Source: Bradyrhizobium lablabi (GTDB lineage: Bacteria > Pseudomonadota > Alphaproteobacteria > Rhizobiales > Xanthobacteraceae). Taken from it: a stretch of DNA of 64,000 nucleotides. Positions 16,673-25,687 of this stretch are shown here, piece after piece. Made by a program: the position numbers and the translations under genes. Below the pieces are notes generated by a model. It saw nothing but the letters and a program-made list of their open reading frames with translations, was not told where the DNA came from and ran no database searches. Numbering within the stretch: the stretch's first letter is position 1; every line of letters begins with the position of its first letter. The DNA is taken from contig NZ_LT670844.1 in NCBI RefSeq assembly GCF_900141755.1, positions 5,242,501 to 5,306,500 on the forward strand, read 5' to 3'.

Positions 16673-17065
16673 ATGAACAGGCGCGGACGTCAGATTGCAA
16701 CCGCTATCCTTGGTGCGGTCCCCGTCCTCACCGGGATCATTACCATGTTCGGGCTTAGCGATCCCATCTACGCCGCCGCCAAGATCCCCCCGAATGCGCT
16801 GCTCGACAGCAATCTTCGCTTCTTCGGCGGCGTGTGGCTGGGCCTCGGCATCGCGCTCTATTGGCTCGTTCCAAACATCGAAAAGCAGACGGTGCTGTTC
16901 CGCGTGCTGTGGGGCATGATCTTCCTCGGCGGCATCGGCCGCCTGCTGTCGATGGCTTTTGTCGGGGTGCCGCCGCTGCCGTTCATCGCCTTCACCGCGC
17001 TCGAAATCATCGGCGCGCCGTTCTTCATCTGGTGGCAGGCGCGCCTTGCACGAACAGGCGGGTAA
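16673..17065 (+). CDS. DUF4345 domain-containing membrane protein
   Basis: The 130-residue protein has four hydrophobic helices (about residues 10-30, 50-65, 75-97 and 102-122) and a NLRFFGGVWLGLG segment characteristic of DUF4345. No catalytic motif is seen. The gene begins 6 nt after the ThDP enzyme stop codon and is probably co-transcribed; the functional link is unknown. Confidence 0.85.
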   Translation: MNRRGRQIATAILGAVPVLTGIITMFGLSDPIYAAAKIPPNALLDSNLRFFGGVWLGLGIALYWLVPNIEKQTVLFRVLWGMIFLGGIGRLLSMAFVGVPPLPFIAFTALEIIGAPFFIWWQARLARTGG

Positions 17066-17078
17066 AAACCCGAACCCG

Positions 17079-19346
17079 TTAGCTCGCCGTCCCCATCACC
17101 AGCTCCTCGATCGGAATCGGAAACCGCCGCACCCGCACTCCAGTGGCGTGCCAGACGGCGTTGGCGATGGCGCCGGCCGAGCCGGTGATGCCGATTTCTC
17201 CGACGCCCTTGATGCCGAGCGCGTTCACGTGGGGATCATGCTCTTCGATCATCAGCGCCTCCATCGACGGCACGTCGGCATTCACCGGGACGTGGTATTC
17301 CGCGAGGTTGGCGTTGATGATCCGCCCGGAGCGGCGGTCGGTGATCGCCTGCTCGTGCAGAGCGAATGACATGCCCCAGATCATGCCGCCATAGATCTGG
17401 CTGCGCACGAGGTGCGGATTGATCACCCGTCCTGCCGCGAACGCACCGACCAGGCGGGTGACGCGGATTTGACCCAAATCCGGATCGACCTTAACCTCGG
17501 CGAACACGGCGCCATGCGCATGCATCGCGTAGTTCGCCTGCGCCGCGGGATCGACGGCGGCCTTGCCGCGGGCCTCGACCTGCGCAAGACCAGCGCGGCC
17601 GAGAATATCGACATAGCTCTCGCTGCGCGTTTCGTCGTCGCGCCGAAACAGACGGCCGTCGCGCGCGACGACACCGGCGTTGCCCGCCCCGAACAGCGGC
17701 GAGTGCTCATCGCCGGTCGCGAGATCGGCGAGTTTGGCGATCACGGCTGAGCCCGCGTTATGGATTGCCATGCCGGCGGTCGCGGTGTGGGCCGAGCCGC
17801 CGGCGATGCCGGCGTCCGGCAGGTCGGAGGTGCCGGCCTTGAACTCGACCTGTTCGAGGTCGAGCCCGAGGCCATCGGCCGCGATCTGGGCGAGCGCGGT
17901 CCAGGCGCCCTGGCCCATGTCGTGGGCGCCGGTCTCCATCACGCCTGAGCCGTCGCTTCGGACCACCGCGCGCGCCTCGGCCTGAAACATCAGCGCCGGA
18001 AATGTCGCGGTGCCGATGCCCCAGCCGACCAATAGGCCCGCCTCATCGCGCAATTGCCGCGGCGCCAGCGGTCGTTTCGACCAGCCAAAACGCTCGGCGC
18101 CTTGGGCGTAGCACTCGCGCAGGGCTTTCGACGAAAACGGCTTGCCCGAGATCGGCTCGACTTCGGCATAGTTCTTGAGGCGAAACGCGAGCGGGTCCAG
18201 CCTGCAGGCCCATGCCGCTTCGTCGATCGCGCTTTCGAGCGCGATCGATCCTGTCGCCTCGCCGGGCGCGCGCATGAACAATGGCGTGCCGGTGTCGATC
18301 CGCACCGCTTCGTGCGAGGTCGCGATCGCCGGGCTCGCGTACAGCGTATGCGAGGCATCGGCGGCGGGTTCGTAGAAATCGTCGAACGTGCTGGTCGCGA
18401 TCTTCGCGTGATGATCGATCGCGGTCAAAAGACCGTCACCGTCAACGCCAATGCGAAGCTTTTGGCGGGAGGCCGAACGATGGCCCACCGGTCCATACAT
18501 GTGCTCACGGCGCAGCACGAGTTTTACAGGTCTGCCGACCAGCCGCGCTGCCAGGATGCCGAGCACCTGCGGCCCGGAGACCAGGCCCTTTGAGCCGAAA
18601 CCGCCACCCAAGAACGGGCTGCGGATATGAATCTTGTCCGGCGAGATGCCGAACAGTCCCGCGATCCGCCCCTGGGCCATGGCGAGGCCCTGGCTTGGCG
18701 TATCGATCGACAGCGTATCGCCGTTCCATGCGACCACGATGGCATGCGGCTCCATCGCGTTGTGGTATTGCGCCGGCGTCTCATAGGTCGCTTCGATGCG
18801 CTTCGAGGCGGCAGCGAGACCCGCCCCCACATCGCCACGCTCGATCACGGCCGGATTGCCGATGCCGACGGCGGGCGGCACAAAACTTTCGCCGGCGTCG
18901 AGACCGACGCGCGCGGGCAGCACTTCGTATTGCGGCGAGAGAAGTGCCGCGCCTTCGGTCGCGGCCTCCAGCGTTTCGGCGATTACCACCGCGATCGGCT
19001 GGTTCGCATAGCGCACGCTGTCGTTCTGCAACAGTTCCATCCGGAACATGAAGGGATTGGTTTTCGCGTCCGGGTCCTCCGCAAGCGGCGGCCGGTTGGC
19101 AGAGGTCATGACTTCGACCACGCCGGGGTGGCGCTTCGCCGCCGCCACGTCGAGGGATTTCACGCGGCCGCGCGCGATGCTGGAGACCGCGAGAACCGCA
19201 TGCAGCATGCCGGGCGGATGATTGTCCGCGGCATAGCGGGCTTCGCCCTTGACCTTGAGGAGGCCGTCGCGGCGGGTCAGCGGCTGACCGATATTGGAGC
19301 CGTGGCGGGCATGGGCGGCAGTGTGAGTGAGGCTGATCTCAGGCAT
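17079..19346 (-). CDS. Molybdopterin-binding subunit of aldehyde oxidoreductase (PaoC-like)
   Basis: The 755-residue large subunit belongs to the xanthine oxidase family. It contains PFLGGGFGSKG (Mo-cofactor loop), MRAPGEATGSIALESAIDEAA, and the C-terminal KGVGEIGITGSAGAIANAVW in which the Glu should be the catalytic base. With the FAD and 2Fe-2S subunits it would oxidise aldehydes or aromatic heterocycles by hydroxylation. Its start overlaps the FAD subunit stop by 8 nt, indicating translational coupling. The resemblance of the FAD subunit to PaoB suggests an aldehyde substrate. Confidence 0.9.
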   Translation of the reverse strand: MPEISLTHTAAHARHGSNIGQPLTRRDGLLKVKGEARYAADNHPPGMLHAVLAVSSIARGRVKSLDVAAAKRHPGVVEVMTSANRPPLAEDPDAKTNPFMFRMELLQNDSVRYANQPIAVVIAETLEAATEGAALLSPQYEVLPARVGLDAGESFVPPAVGIGNPAVIERGDVGAGLAAASKRIEATYETPAQYHNAMEPHAIVVAWNGDTLSIDTPSQGLAMAQGRIAGLFGISPDKIHIRSPFLGGGFGSKGLVSGPQVLGILAARLVGRPVKLVLRREHMYGPVGHRSASRQKLRIGVDGDGLLTAIDHHAKIATSTFDDFYEPAADASHTLYASPAIATSHEAVRIDTGTPLFMRAPGEATGSIALESAIDEAAWACRLDPLAFRLKNYAEVEPISGKPFSSKALRECYAQGAERFGWSKRPLAPRQLRDEAGLLVGWGIGTATFPALMFQAEARAVVRSDGSGVMETGAHDMGQGAWTALAQIAADGLGLDLEQVEFKAGTSDLPDAGIAGGSAHTATAGMAIHNAGSAVIAKLADLATGDEHSPLFGAGNAGVVARDGRLFRRDDETRSESYVDILGRAGLAQVEARGKAAVDPAAQANYAMHAHGAVFAEVKVDPDLGQIRVTRLVGAFAAGRVINPHLVRSQIYGGMIWGMSFALHEQAITDRRSGRIINANLAEYHVPVNADVPSMEALMIEEHDPHVNALGIKGVGEIGITGSAGAIANAVWHATGVRVRRFPIPIEELVMGTAS

Positions 19347-20397
19347 TTTGCAATGCTCCGGAAACGGATGCGAAGGGGGAAGCGGGAAGGGCGGGAACGC
19401 GTTTCGGCGTGCCAGCCACAGCGAGCGTCAGTGCGCGCACCAGAATGCGCTGCGCGAGTTCGATCTTGAACAGATTATCGCCGGAGGGTTTTGCCTCGGC
19501 GAGGGCTACCTCCGCCGCGCGGCGGAAGGCCGCGGGAGTGGGACTGGCGTCGGCCAGCGTCTCTTCCGCTGCGCGTGCCCGCCACGGTTTCGGAGCGACG
19601 CCGCCGAGCGCAAGCCGCGCTTCCCGGATCGTGCCGCGTTCGATCCGCAAGTTTGCGGCGGCCGAGACGATCGCAAAGGCATAAGACGTGCGCTCGCGCA
19701 CTTTCAGATAGCGCGCGTGCGCCGAGAACCCGCTTGCTTCGGCCGGCAGCCGCAGCGCGACGATCAGGTCGCCGGGCTCGAGCGCATTCTCCCGCTCCGG
19801 CGTATCGCCGGGCAGACGATGCAGCGCCTCCAGCGCAATTTCGCGCCGGCCGGCTTTGCCCTCGATCTCGACGACGGCGTCGAGTGCGACCAGCGGCACA
19901 CAGAAATCCGATGGATGGGTAGCGATGCAGCCCTCGCTCCAGCCGAGCACCGCGTGCAGGCGGTTCTCGCCATCGCGGGCATCGCAGCCCGTGCCGGGCT
20001 GGCGCTTGTTGCAGGAGCTGGCGGGATCATAAAAATATCCGCAGCGCGTCCGCTGCAAGAGATTGCCGCCCACGGTCGCGGCATTGCGAAGCTGTGCGGA
20101 AGCACCGGACAGAAGCGCCTCGGCCACGGCCGGATAGGATTTTGCGAAATCAAAATCGTGCGCGAGATCGGCATTGCGAACCAGCGCGCCGATGCGCAAC
20201 CCCCCATCGGCGAGATGCTCGATGCGGTCGAGCCCCGGAAGTTGCGCGACATCGACCAGACGGTCCGGGCTGGCGATGCCGCCCTTCATCAAATCGAGCA
20301 GGTTGGTGCCACCGGCGAGATAGGCCGTGCCCGGATGGGCTGCGGCGGCGACGGCCTCGGAGACGGTCGCGGGCCTGAAATAATCGAAGGTCTTCAT
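19339..20397 (-). CDS. FAD-binding subunit with a four-Cys cluster motif (PaoB-like)
   Basis: This 352-residue CO-dehydrogenase flavoprotein-type subunit begins MKTFDYFRPATVSEAVAAAA. The FAD loop AYLAGGTNLLDLMK is at residues 25-38 and ATVGGNLLQ at 107-115. It carries C119, C129, C138 and C157 in RTRCGYFYDPASSCNKR, GTGC and EGCIATHPSD, matching the [4Fe-4S] ligand pattern known for E. coli PaoB. The start at 20397 overlaps the previous stop codon as ATGA, which decides against the upstream Met. Confidence 0.9.
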   Translation of the reverse strand: MKTFDYFRPATVSEAVAAAAHPGTAYLAGGTNLLDLMKGGIASPDRLVDVAQLPGLDRIEHLADGGLRIGALVRNADLAHDFDFAKSYPAVAEALLSGASAQLRNAATVGGNLLQRTRCGYFYDPASSCNKRQPGTGCDARDGENRLHAVLGWSEGCIATHPSDFCVPLVALDAVVEIEGKAGRREIALEALHRLPGDTPERENALEPGDLIVALRLPAEASGFSAHARYLKVRERTSYAFAIVSAAANLRIERGTIREARLALGGVAPKPWRARAAEETLADASPTPAAFRRAAEVALAEAKPSGDNLFKIELAQRILVRALTLAVAGTPKRVPALPASPFASVSGALQNA

Positions 20398-20891
20398 GCG
20401 GAGCGCCTCTGGTTGGCCGCGGTAAGGTTTTGCTGGGCTTCCAGCACCGCGTCGGTGATCCCCGCATAAGCCCCGCATCGGCAAAGGTTTCCGCTCATGC
20501 ATTCGCGGACGCGTTCCGGGTCATCGCCGGCCTGGTCTTCGTTGATCAGTCCGATCGCGCTCATGATCTGGCCGGGCGTACAAAACCCGCACTGTAAACC
20601 GTCATGCGCGATGAACGCGGCCTGCACCGGATGGAGCTGGTCGCCGCGCGCGACGCCCTCGATGGTGAGCACGTCGGCGCCGTCATGGCTGACCGCCAAT
20701 GCCAGGCAGGAATTGATCCGCCTTCCGTCGACCAGGACGGTGCAGGCGCCGCATTGGCCGCGGTCGCATCCTTTCTTGGTGCCGGTCAGATGAAGACGCT
20801 CACGCAACAGGTCGAGCAGCGTGACGCGGGGGTCTTCCAGCTCGACGTCCCGCCGGACGCCGTTGATGGTAAGGCTGATAGGGAAGCTCAT
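20394..20891 (-). CDS. 2Fe-2S subunit of aldehyde oxidoreductase (PaoA-like)
   Basis: This 165-residue electron-transfer subunit has an N-terminal plant-ferredoxin-type cluster (CDRGQCGACTVL with a fourth Cys in INSCLALA) and a C-terminal helical cluster (CGFCTPGQ and CRCG). Unlike E. coli PaoA, no Tat signal precedes the fold (MSFPISLTINGVRRDVE), so the complex should be cytoplasmic. It is the first gene of the three-subunit operon and is divergent from a TetR gene. Confidence 0.93.
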   Translation of the reverse strand: MSFPISLTINGVRRDVELEDPRVTLLDLLRERLHLTGTKKGCDRGQCGACTVLVDGRRINSCLALAVSHDGADVLTIEGVARGDQLHPVQAAFIAHDGLQCGFCTPGQIMSAIGLINEDQAGDDPERVRECMSGNLCRCGAYAGITDAVLEAQQNLTAANQRRSA

Positions 20892-21026
20892 GCAGGGCTC
20901 CGATCAATGCTATGGTCAAATGGAGGCGCGGCCGCCGCGGTCGATCGGCGGACGTTTGTAGATTTGTTGCCTGCCGCCATATACGGAGGCATCCTCCGTT
21001 TCGCAAGGGGCAGGATAAACTAGCCT

Positions 21027-21090
21027 GATCGGGAAAAATGGAAATCAATTGTTCGAAAAGATCATGCTCAAACAAAGAGATGAGATCGTG
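21027..21090. repeat. Degenerate copy of the repeat found at 62873-62970
   Basis: The segment gatcgggaaaaatgg ... ttcgaaaagatcatgctcaaacaaagagatgag matches gatccggaaaagtggg ... ttccgaaaagatcatgctcagacaaacagatagag in the second copy, with scattered differences. It lies in the divergent promoter region of the aldehyde oxidoreductase operon and the TetR gene. Confidence 0.7.
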
Positions 21091-21125
21091 ATCCAATTAA
21101 ATCTCGTCGAATCGTGATTAGATTA
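21085..21125. promoter_or_regulatory. Direct repeat upstream of tetR, candidate operator
   Basis: atcgtgatccaatta (21085-21099) and atcgtgattagatta (21111-21125) are near-identical and 26 bp apart, ending 6 nt before the tetR start codon. Their position between tetR and the aldehyde oxidoreductase operon fits an operator, though part of the first copy derives from the neighbouring repeat element. Confidence 0.4.
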
Positions 21126-21130
21126 TTCGG

Positions 21131-21799
21131 ATGACAGATCAGTCCGCAGCAACCCTTCGCAGGCCCCGCGCCGACGCGGTTCGCAACCGCGAGCGCGTGC
21201 TGGAGGCTGCCAAAATTGTGTTCAGCGCCGGCGGTCCGGACGCGAGCCTGGAGGCTGTGGCAAAGCGCGCCGGTGTCGGCATCGGCACGCTGTATCGTCA
21301 TTTCCCAACGCGCGAGGCTTTGTTCGAGGCGGTCTACCGCCGCGAGGTGCAGCAACTCGGCGAGCTCGCGGAAGCGTTGAAGAGCGAGCCGTCGCCGGTC
21401 GACGCGCTGCGCCGCTGGCTGCGGTCCAATGTCGAGTTCGTCGCCACCAAGAAAGGCATGTCGGCGGCGCTCGCGCTTGCCATGAATAGCCAGTCGGACC
21501 TCACCGCCTATTCATTCGAGCGCCTGACCAAAGCCGTCGGCGCGTTGCTTGACCGCGCCGTCGCCGCCGGCGAGATACGCAGCGATGTCAGCCCGGAGGA
21601 CCTGCTGCGGGCGCTGGTCGGCATGTGCTATCTGCACGACCAGCCCGGCTGGCAGAAGAGCGTGGTGCGGCTGCTCGATGTTTTTGTTGATGGCCTGCGG
21701 GTGCAAGGAGCGGCGAAGTCGGTGTCGCGACGCGAGGACGACACTGAGCGGGCGAAGAAGCGGCTTCGGCCGCAAGCATCCCGTAACAGCCGCAAGTAA
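21131..21799 (+). CDS. TetR/AcrR family transcriptional regulator
   Basis: This 222-residue protein has the TetR N-terminal helix-turn-helix (residues 17-65: RVLEAAKIVFSAGG and ASLEAVAKRAGVGIGTLYRHF) and a C-terminal domain with ALVGMCYL, close to the SbtR/TetR_C_33 type. It is divergent from the aldehyde oxidoreductase operon with 239 nt between and probably regulates that operon. The inducer is unknown. Confidence 0.9.
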   Translation: MTDQSAATLRRPRADAVRNRERVLEAAKIVFSAGGPDASLEAVAKRAGVGIGTLYRHFPTREALFEAVYRREVQQLGELAEALKSEPSPVDALRRWLRSNVEFVATKKGMSAALALAMNSQSDLTAYSFERLTKAVGALLDRAVAAGEIRSDVSPEDLLRALVGMCYLHDQPGWQKSVVRLLDVFVDGLRVQGAAKSVSRREDDTERAKKRLRPQASRNSRK

Positions 21800-21856
21800 A
21801 GAACGACCGTGCTATCGAGCCTAGTCGCACCTCACGGCCGCGTTGCCCGACAACCT

Positions 21857-22486
21857 TCAACCCTTCGCGTCGCCGCCAAGGCCCGCCATGAGCGTATCGA
21901 CCATAGCGGTGAGGCGCGAGCGATACGGCTGCTCCGCGCAGTCGCCGGTGTGGAGCATCCCCATGCCTGCAGCCAGGAACATATCGACCGCCCCGTCGCG
22001 GGTTATCCCCGCCTCATTGAGAAGCGTGCCGAGCAATGCGCGGATCTGTTGGTCGAGCGTGTCGAACGCTGCCGCCGCGAGCGCTTCCTTTGACGCCGTC
22101 AATTCGGCGATATGCGGCGATTGCGCGACAAGCCGATGGGGTGCTCCGATATAGCAATCGAGTATCCCAACCAGCCGTTCGCTCAGCGGCGTAGCTTGAA
22201 GAACAATCCTTCGGGCATCTGCGAGCGTGTTCGCGCACAGCCGGTCGGCGATCGCGGCAAAAAGTTCAGCCTTGGAGTTAAAGGAAAGGTAGACAGTTCC
22301 TTTGGCAATACCGGCCTCTCGCGCCACGTCATCGACAGAGGTTCGCTTCACGCCGTAACGCACGAACAGGCGTTGTGCGGCGTCGAGAATCCGGTCGCGC
22401 TTGTCGCTTCCCTCGATGGTCGCGTTAAGCCGCGCCGGGGAAGGATTTGCGAGGACCGACGAGGATTTCGGAGACGCTGACGTCAT
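21857..22486 (-). CDS. TetR/AcrR family transcriptional regulator
   Basis: The 209-residue protein has the HTH segment DRILDAAQRLFVRYGVKRTS and VAREAGIAKGTVYLSFNSKA (residues 31-75). The start ATG 22486 lies inside the preceding SDR gene, giving a 62-nt overlap; no later start codon is available before the DNA-binding domain, so the overlap is real. The pair SDR-TetR is transcribed from a promoter that carries an inverted TGACCAA/TTGGTCA operator, implying autorepression. Confidence 0.9.
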   Translation of the reverse strand: MTSASPKSSSVLANPSPARLNATIEGSDKRDRILDAAQRLFVRYGVKRTSVDDVAREAGIAKGTVYLSFNSKAELFAAIADRLCANTLADARRIVLQATPLSERLVGILDCYIGAPHRLVAQSPHIAELTASKEALAAAAFDTLDQQIRALLGTLLNEAGITRDGAVDMFLAAGMGMLHTGDCAEQPYRSRLTAMVDTLMAGLGGDAKG

Positions 22487-23243
22487 GAGGCTGTGTTACC
22501 GCGTATAATACGGCCCGGGCAATATCGTCCGCAGAGGCGAAGATAGCGGAAGCGCGGGTTCTGAGGTCTTCGAGCATCTCGTCCGACAGCACGTCGTCTG
22601 TTTGAAACGCGGCCGAGATGCCAACTGATTTGAACATGCCGTTGACGAATTCAGGTGGAAAGTGGCGCCCGAAATTGGTGGCAACCGCCCCCGGCATAAT
22701 GGTCACCGCGCGTATCGGCTCGTCCTCGAGTTCTTTGCGAAGCACCTTGCAAATGGAATTGACCGCGGCCTTTGTTGCTCCATAGACGTGATAGCCCTCA
22801 CCTTGGCCGGCATAGGAGGAGATGGTGACGACGTGTCCCTTGCTTCCGGTCTCGCGCATGACACGTATCGCAGCCTGACTGCCGGCCAGCACCGCAATAA
22901 CGTTCGTTTCGAACATCGCCCGCCAGTCCGCCAATTTGCCGTCGACGATGGTGCCTGGATGGTGGACTCCCGCTGCGTTCACGACGATATCGAGCTGCCC
23001 GGTCTGCTCGGCGGCATCGGCGACGAAGGCTTGCAGCTTGTCGTAGTCGTGCAGATCGAAGGCCCCGACGCTCGCCCGGCCGCCCGCGTCTTCGATTGAC
23101 CGGGCTACTTCCCGGAGTCGCTCCGCGCTCCGCCCCGCGATGAAGACGTGGCTTCCTTGCTGCGCGAGCAGGCAAGCCGTTGCCTTACCGATGCCGGAAG
23201 ACGCGCCTGTAACGACAGCAGTTTTTCCATCGAGCGCGGCCAT
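22425..23243 (-). CDS. SDR family oxidoreductase (YdfG/serine dehydrogenase-like)
   Basis: This 272-residue NAD(P)-dependent dehydrogenase has TGASSGIGKA (residues 13-22), NAAG in the expected place, and an intact catalytic Ser with Tyr-x-x-x-Lys in YGATKAAV. The C-terminal ending with an HDVSVSEILVGP segment is typical of the YdfG-like group acting on small hydroxy acids or carbonyls. It is the first gene of a two-gene unit with the overlapping TetR gene. Confidence 0.9.
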   Translation of the reverse strand: MAALDGKTAVVTGASSGIGKATACLLAQQGSHVFIAGRSAERLREVARSIEDAGGRASVGAFDLHDYDKLQAFVADAAEQTGQLDIVVNAAGVHHPGTIVDGKLADWRAMFETNVIAVLAGSQAAIRVMRETGSKGHVVTISSYAGQGEGYHVYGATKAAVNSICKVLRKELEDEPIRAVTIMPGAVATNFGRHFPPEFVNGMFKSVGISAAFQTDDVLSDEMLEDLRTRASAIFASADDIARAVLYAVTQPHDVSVSEILVGPRKSFPGAA

Positions 23244-23268
23244 GAAGCTCTCCGTCTTGTCCCAAGAA

Positions 23269-23291
23269 TGACCAATATACTATTTTGGTCA
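23269..23291 (-). promoter_or_regulatory. TetR-type operator over the SDR-tetR promoter
   Basis: The inverted repeat tgaccaa (23269-23275) and ttggtca (23285-23291) has a 9-bp spacer, and a further half-site tttggtca lies just beyond. Read on the minus strand, a TTGACC -35-like element and a TATATT -10-like element overlap the repeat, 26-60 nt before the SDR start. A TetR dimer here would block RNA polymerase. Confidence 0.65.
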
Positions 23292-23426
23292 TTTGGTCAA
23301 TTACTCCTGGCTTAACGCTTCGCGGCGGATGTTGTTGGCGATATCTTGGAAGCGTATGAGGGCGTTTGGGGTCGGTGCCCCCCGGAAATTCGCCCACGCT
23401 GGTGTGTGGCTTCCAAGGAGCGAGCA

Positions 23427-24689
23427 TTGGGCGAAGCCGCATCTTCCTCGCTTATCGTCGAAGGCCGCAATGTCATCGTCACGGAGGTGTTCGAACGCCC
23501 GGCCGCGGAACGGCCGGATCACGACACGATCGAAAGAATCATCGAATGGCTGATCGGCGATGCCCGGCAGATCGGTTCTTTCGCTCGAACGATCGACGAA
23601 TTGTCGTGGCGGCTCGTGGCGGCCGGGATTCCCTTGCTGCGTGTCAATCTGCGCGGTGGCACGCTGCATCCTCAATTTCTAGGCTCCGCCTACGTCTGGT
23701 GGCGCACCAGCGCGCAGACGCAGGAGATCATGATCACGCATGAAGTCGCCGATCTTGTTCCGCCCGCGCAAAATCCGGTGATGCGGGTGCGGGCCGGCGA
23801 AATCTTGCGGCGCAGCCTGGAAGGGCCGGAAGCACAACTGGACTTTTCCATCCTGCACGATCTGAAGGCGCGCGGCGCCACCGATTATTTTGCGCTTCCC
23901 GTCGGGGGCGCCTTTGGGCCTCGGGCCTATATGGCCGCCTATGTCACCGACAGGCCCGGCGGGTTTTTGGAGCAGGAGATCGCTGACCTCACGGCCGTGT
24001 CAGAACGGCTGTCGATCGCCGCGGATATGAACAGCCAGAGACAAATCGCGCAAAACGTCCTCAAGGCCTATCTTGGACCCCAGACCGGACGGAAGGTGCT
24101 GGCCGGCCAAATCCGGCGCGGCAGCGGCGAAGCGATCGCCGCCGTGCTTTGGTCGTCGGACCTGCGCCGCTTCACGCAAATGTCCGATCAACTCCCCGGC
24201 GAGAAGGTCATTGGCATTCTCAACGATCTGTTCGACCTGCAGGCGAAGGCCATCGTGAATCATGGCGGCGAAATTCTGAAATTCGTCGGCGACGGATTGC
24301 TTGCGATCTTTCCGGTGACGAGCCCGGACGAGGCCAACCGCATCACCGCAAATGCGCTCGCGGCAGCTAAAGAATCGCTGGCGGCGCTCGGCTCCGCGCA
24401 AGAAGGAGCGTCGCTACCGAACGGATCGCCGCTCGAAATCGTCATCGCGCTCCACTACGGCACCGTCATCTACGGCAACATCGGTGCGGCCGACCGCCTC
24501 GACTTCACGGTGATCGGGCCTGCGGTCAATCTCGTCAGCCGCATCGAGGCCGTCGCCAAATCGCTCGATCTGCCGCTGATCGTGAGCGACGACTTTGCCA
24601 ATGCCTATGGCGGAAGGTTGAAGTCGCTCGGCCGACATCAACTGCGCGGCCTCGACCTGCCGCATGAATTATTCGCGCCGCTTGTTTAG
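23427..24689 (+). CDS. Class III adenylate/guanylate cyclase with N-terminal regulatory domain
   Basis: The 420-residue protein has an uncharacterised N-terminal half (residues 1-215, including LRGGTLHPQFLG and a GAF-like stretch near 130-210) and a C-terminal cyclase homology domain. Metal-binding aspartates lie in LWSSDLRRFTQMSD and KFVGDGLLAIF; the transition-state segment is DFTVIGPAVNLVSRIE. This is a soluble cAMP-forming type, one of many in Bradyrhizobium. The TTG at 23427 is chosen because AAGGAG lies 6 nt upstream; a TTG at 23346 lacks a site. Confidence 0.85.
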   Translation: MGEAASSSLIVEGRNVIVTEVFERPAAERPDHDTIERIIEWLIGDARQIGSFARTIDELSWRLVAAGIPLLRVNLRGGTLHPQFLGSAYVWWRTSAQTQEIMITHEVADLVPPAQNPVMRVRAGEILRRSLEGPEAQLDFSILHDLKARGATDYFALPVGGAFGPRAYMAAYVTDRPGGFLEQEIADLTAVSERLSIAADMNSQRQIAQNVLKAYLGPQTGRKVLAGQIRRGSGEAIAAVLWSSDLRRFTQMSDQLPGEKVIGILNDLFDLQAKAIVNHGGEILKFVGDGLLAIFPVTSPDEANRITANALAAAKESLAALGSAQEGASLPNGSPLEIVIALHYGTVIYGNIGAADRLDFTVIGPAVNLVSRIEAVAKSLDLPLIVSDDFANAYGGRLKSLGRHQLRGLDLPHELFAPLV

Positions 24690-24703
24690 TGGAGAGCCGT
24701 CAC

Positions 24704-25687
24704 TCACTCCTTCTTCTGCCCCGACATCTCCACCACCTTGCGCCAGTGCTCGGTCTCGGTCGTAAGCATGGCGGCGAATTCGGTTGCGTTGCCGGGAAGC
24801 GGAATGGCGCCGAGTTCGCCGAGCCGCTGTTTGATCGCGGAATCGGCAAGGGCTGCATTGATTTCCTTGTTGAGGAGATCGACAATCGCCTGCGGGGTGT
24901 CGTGCGGCGCGCCGACGCCGTAGAACGAACTGGTCTCGAAGCCCGCGAGAACATCGCTGATCGGCGGCACGTCGGGCAGCGTTTCCGATCGATCATGCGT
25001 GGTGACGCCGAGCGCGCGCAATTTTCCCGACCGCACCAGTTCAAACGAGGACGTGACGTTGTCGAACATGCCCTGGATCTGGCCGCTCATCACGTCAGTC
25101 AGGCCCGGCGCGGAGCCGCGATAGGGCACGTGGGTGAATTGAATGCCGGCCATCGCCTTGAACAACTCGCCGGACAGATGCAGCGAGGTGCCGATGCCGG
25201 AGGAGGCGATGGAAAGTTTGCCCGGATTGGCCTTGGCGTAGGCGATGAATTCCGCGACGTTGTGCGCAGGAAGATCGTTGTTGACCACCAGCACCAGCGG
25301 AATTCGGGCGAGGCCCGCGACCGGCATGATGCCTTTGGCAAAATCGAACGGCAGCGACGGATCGAACGAGGCGTTGATGGCGTTGGCGGTCGAGGTCAGC
25401 AGCAGCGTATATCCGTCCGGCGGCGCGGCGATCACGGCCTGGGTGCCGATATTGCTGCCGGCCCCCGGCTTGTTCTCGACCACGAAGGGCTGGCCAAGCC
25501 GTTCCGACAGGCGCTGGCAGATCAGGCGGGAAATCACGTCGGTCGCGCCGCCCGCGGTGTAGGGAACGATCCATCGCACGGGGTGAGACGGGTAAGCATC
25601 GGCCTTCGCCGGCGTGATCGTTCGGGCGCCGAGCGATGCCAGCGCCATGCCGGCTGCCGAATGAAGGAATGCTCTCTTGCTGATCAT
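24704..25687 (-). CDS. Tripartite tricarboxylate transporter substrate-binding protein (Bug/TctC family)
   Basis: This 327-residue periplasmic binding protein has an N-terminal export signal (MISKRAFLHSAAGMALASLG, Tat-like without a twin Arg) and the family signature YPSHPVRWIVPYTAGGATDVISR. Family members bind carboxylates or other small acids; no TctA/TctB membrane genes are present next to it, which is common for orphan Bug proteins. The Met at 25687 is preferred because an upstream extension disrupts the signal peptide. It converges on the cyclase gene with a 14-nt gap. Confidence 0.9.
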   Translation of the reverse strand: MISKRAFLHSAAGMALASLGARTITPAKADAYPSHPVRWIVPYTAGGATDVISRLICQRLSERLGQPFVVENKPGAGSNIGTQAVIAAPPDGYTLLLTSTANAINASFDPSLPFDFAKGIMPVAGLARIPLVLVVNNDLPAHNVAEFIAYAKANPGKLSIASSGIGTSLHLSGELFKAMAGIQFTHVPYRGSAPGLTDVMSGQIQGMFDNVTSSFELVRSGKLRALGVTTHDRSETLPDVPPISDVLAGFETSSFYGVGAPHDTPQAIVDLLNKEINAALADSAIKQRLGELGAIPLPGNATEFAAMLTTETEHWRKVVEMSGQKKE

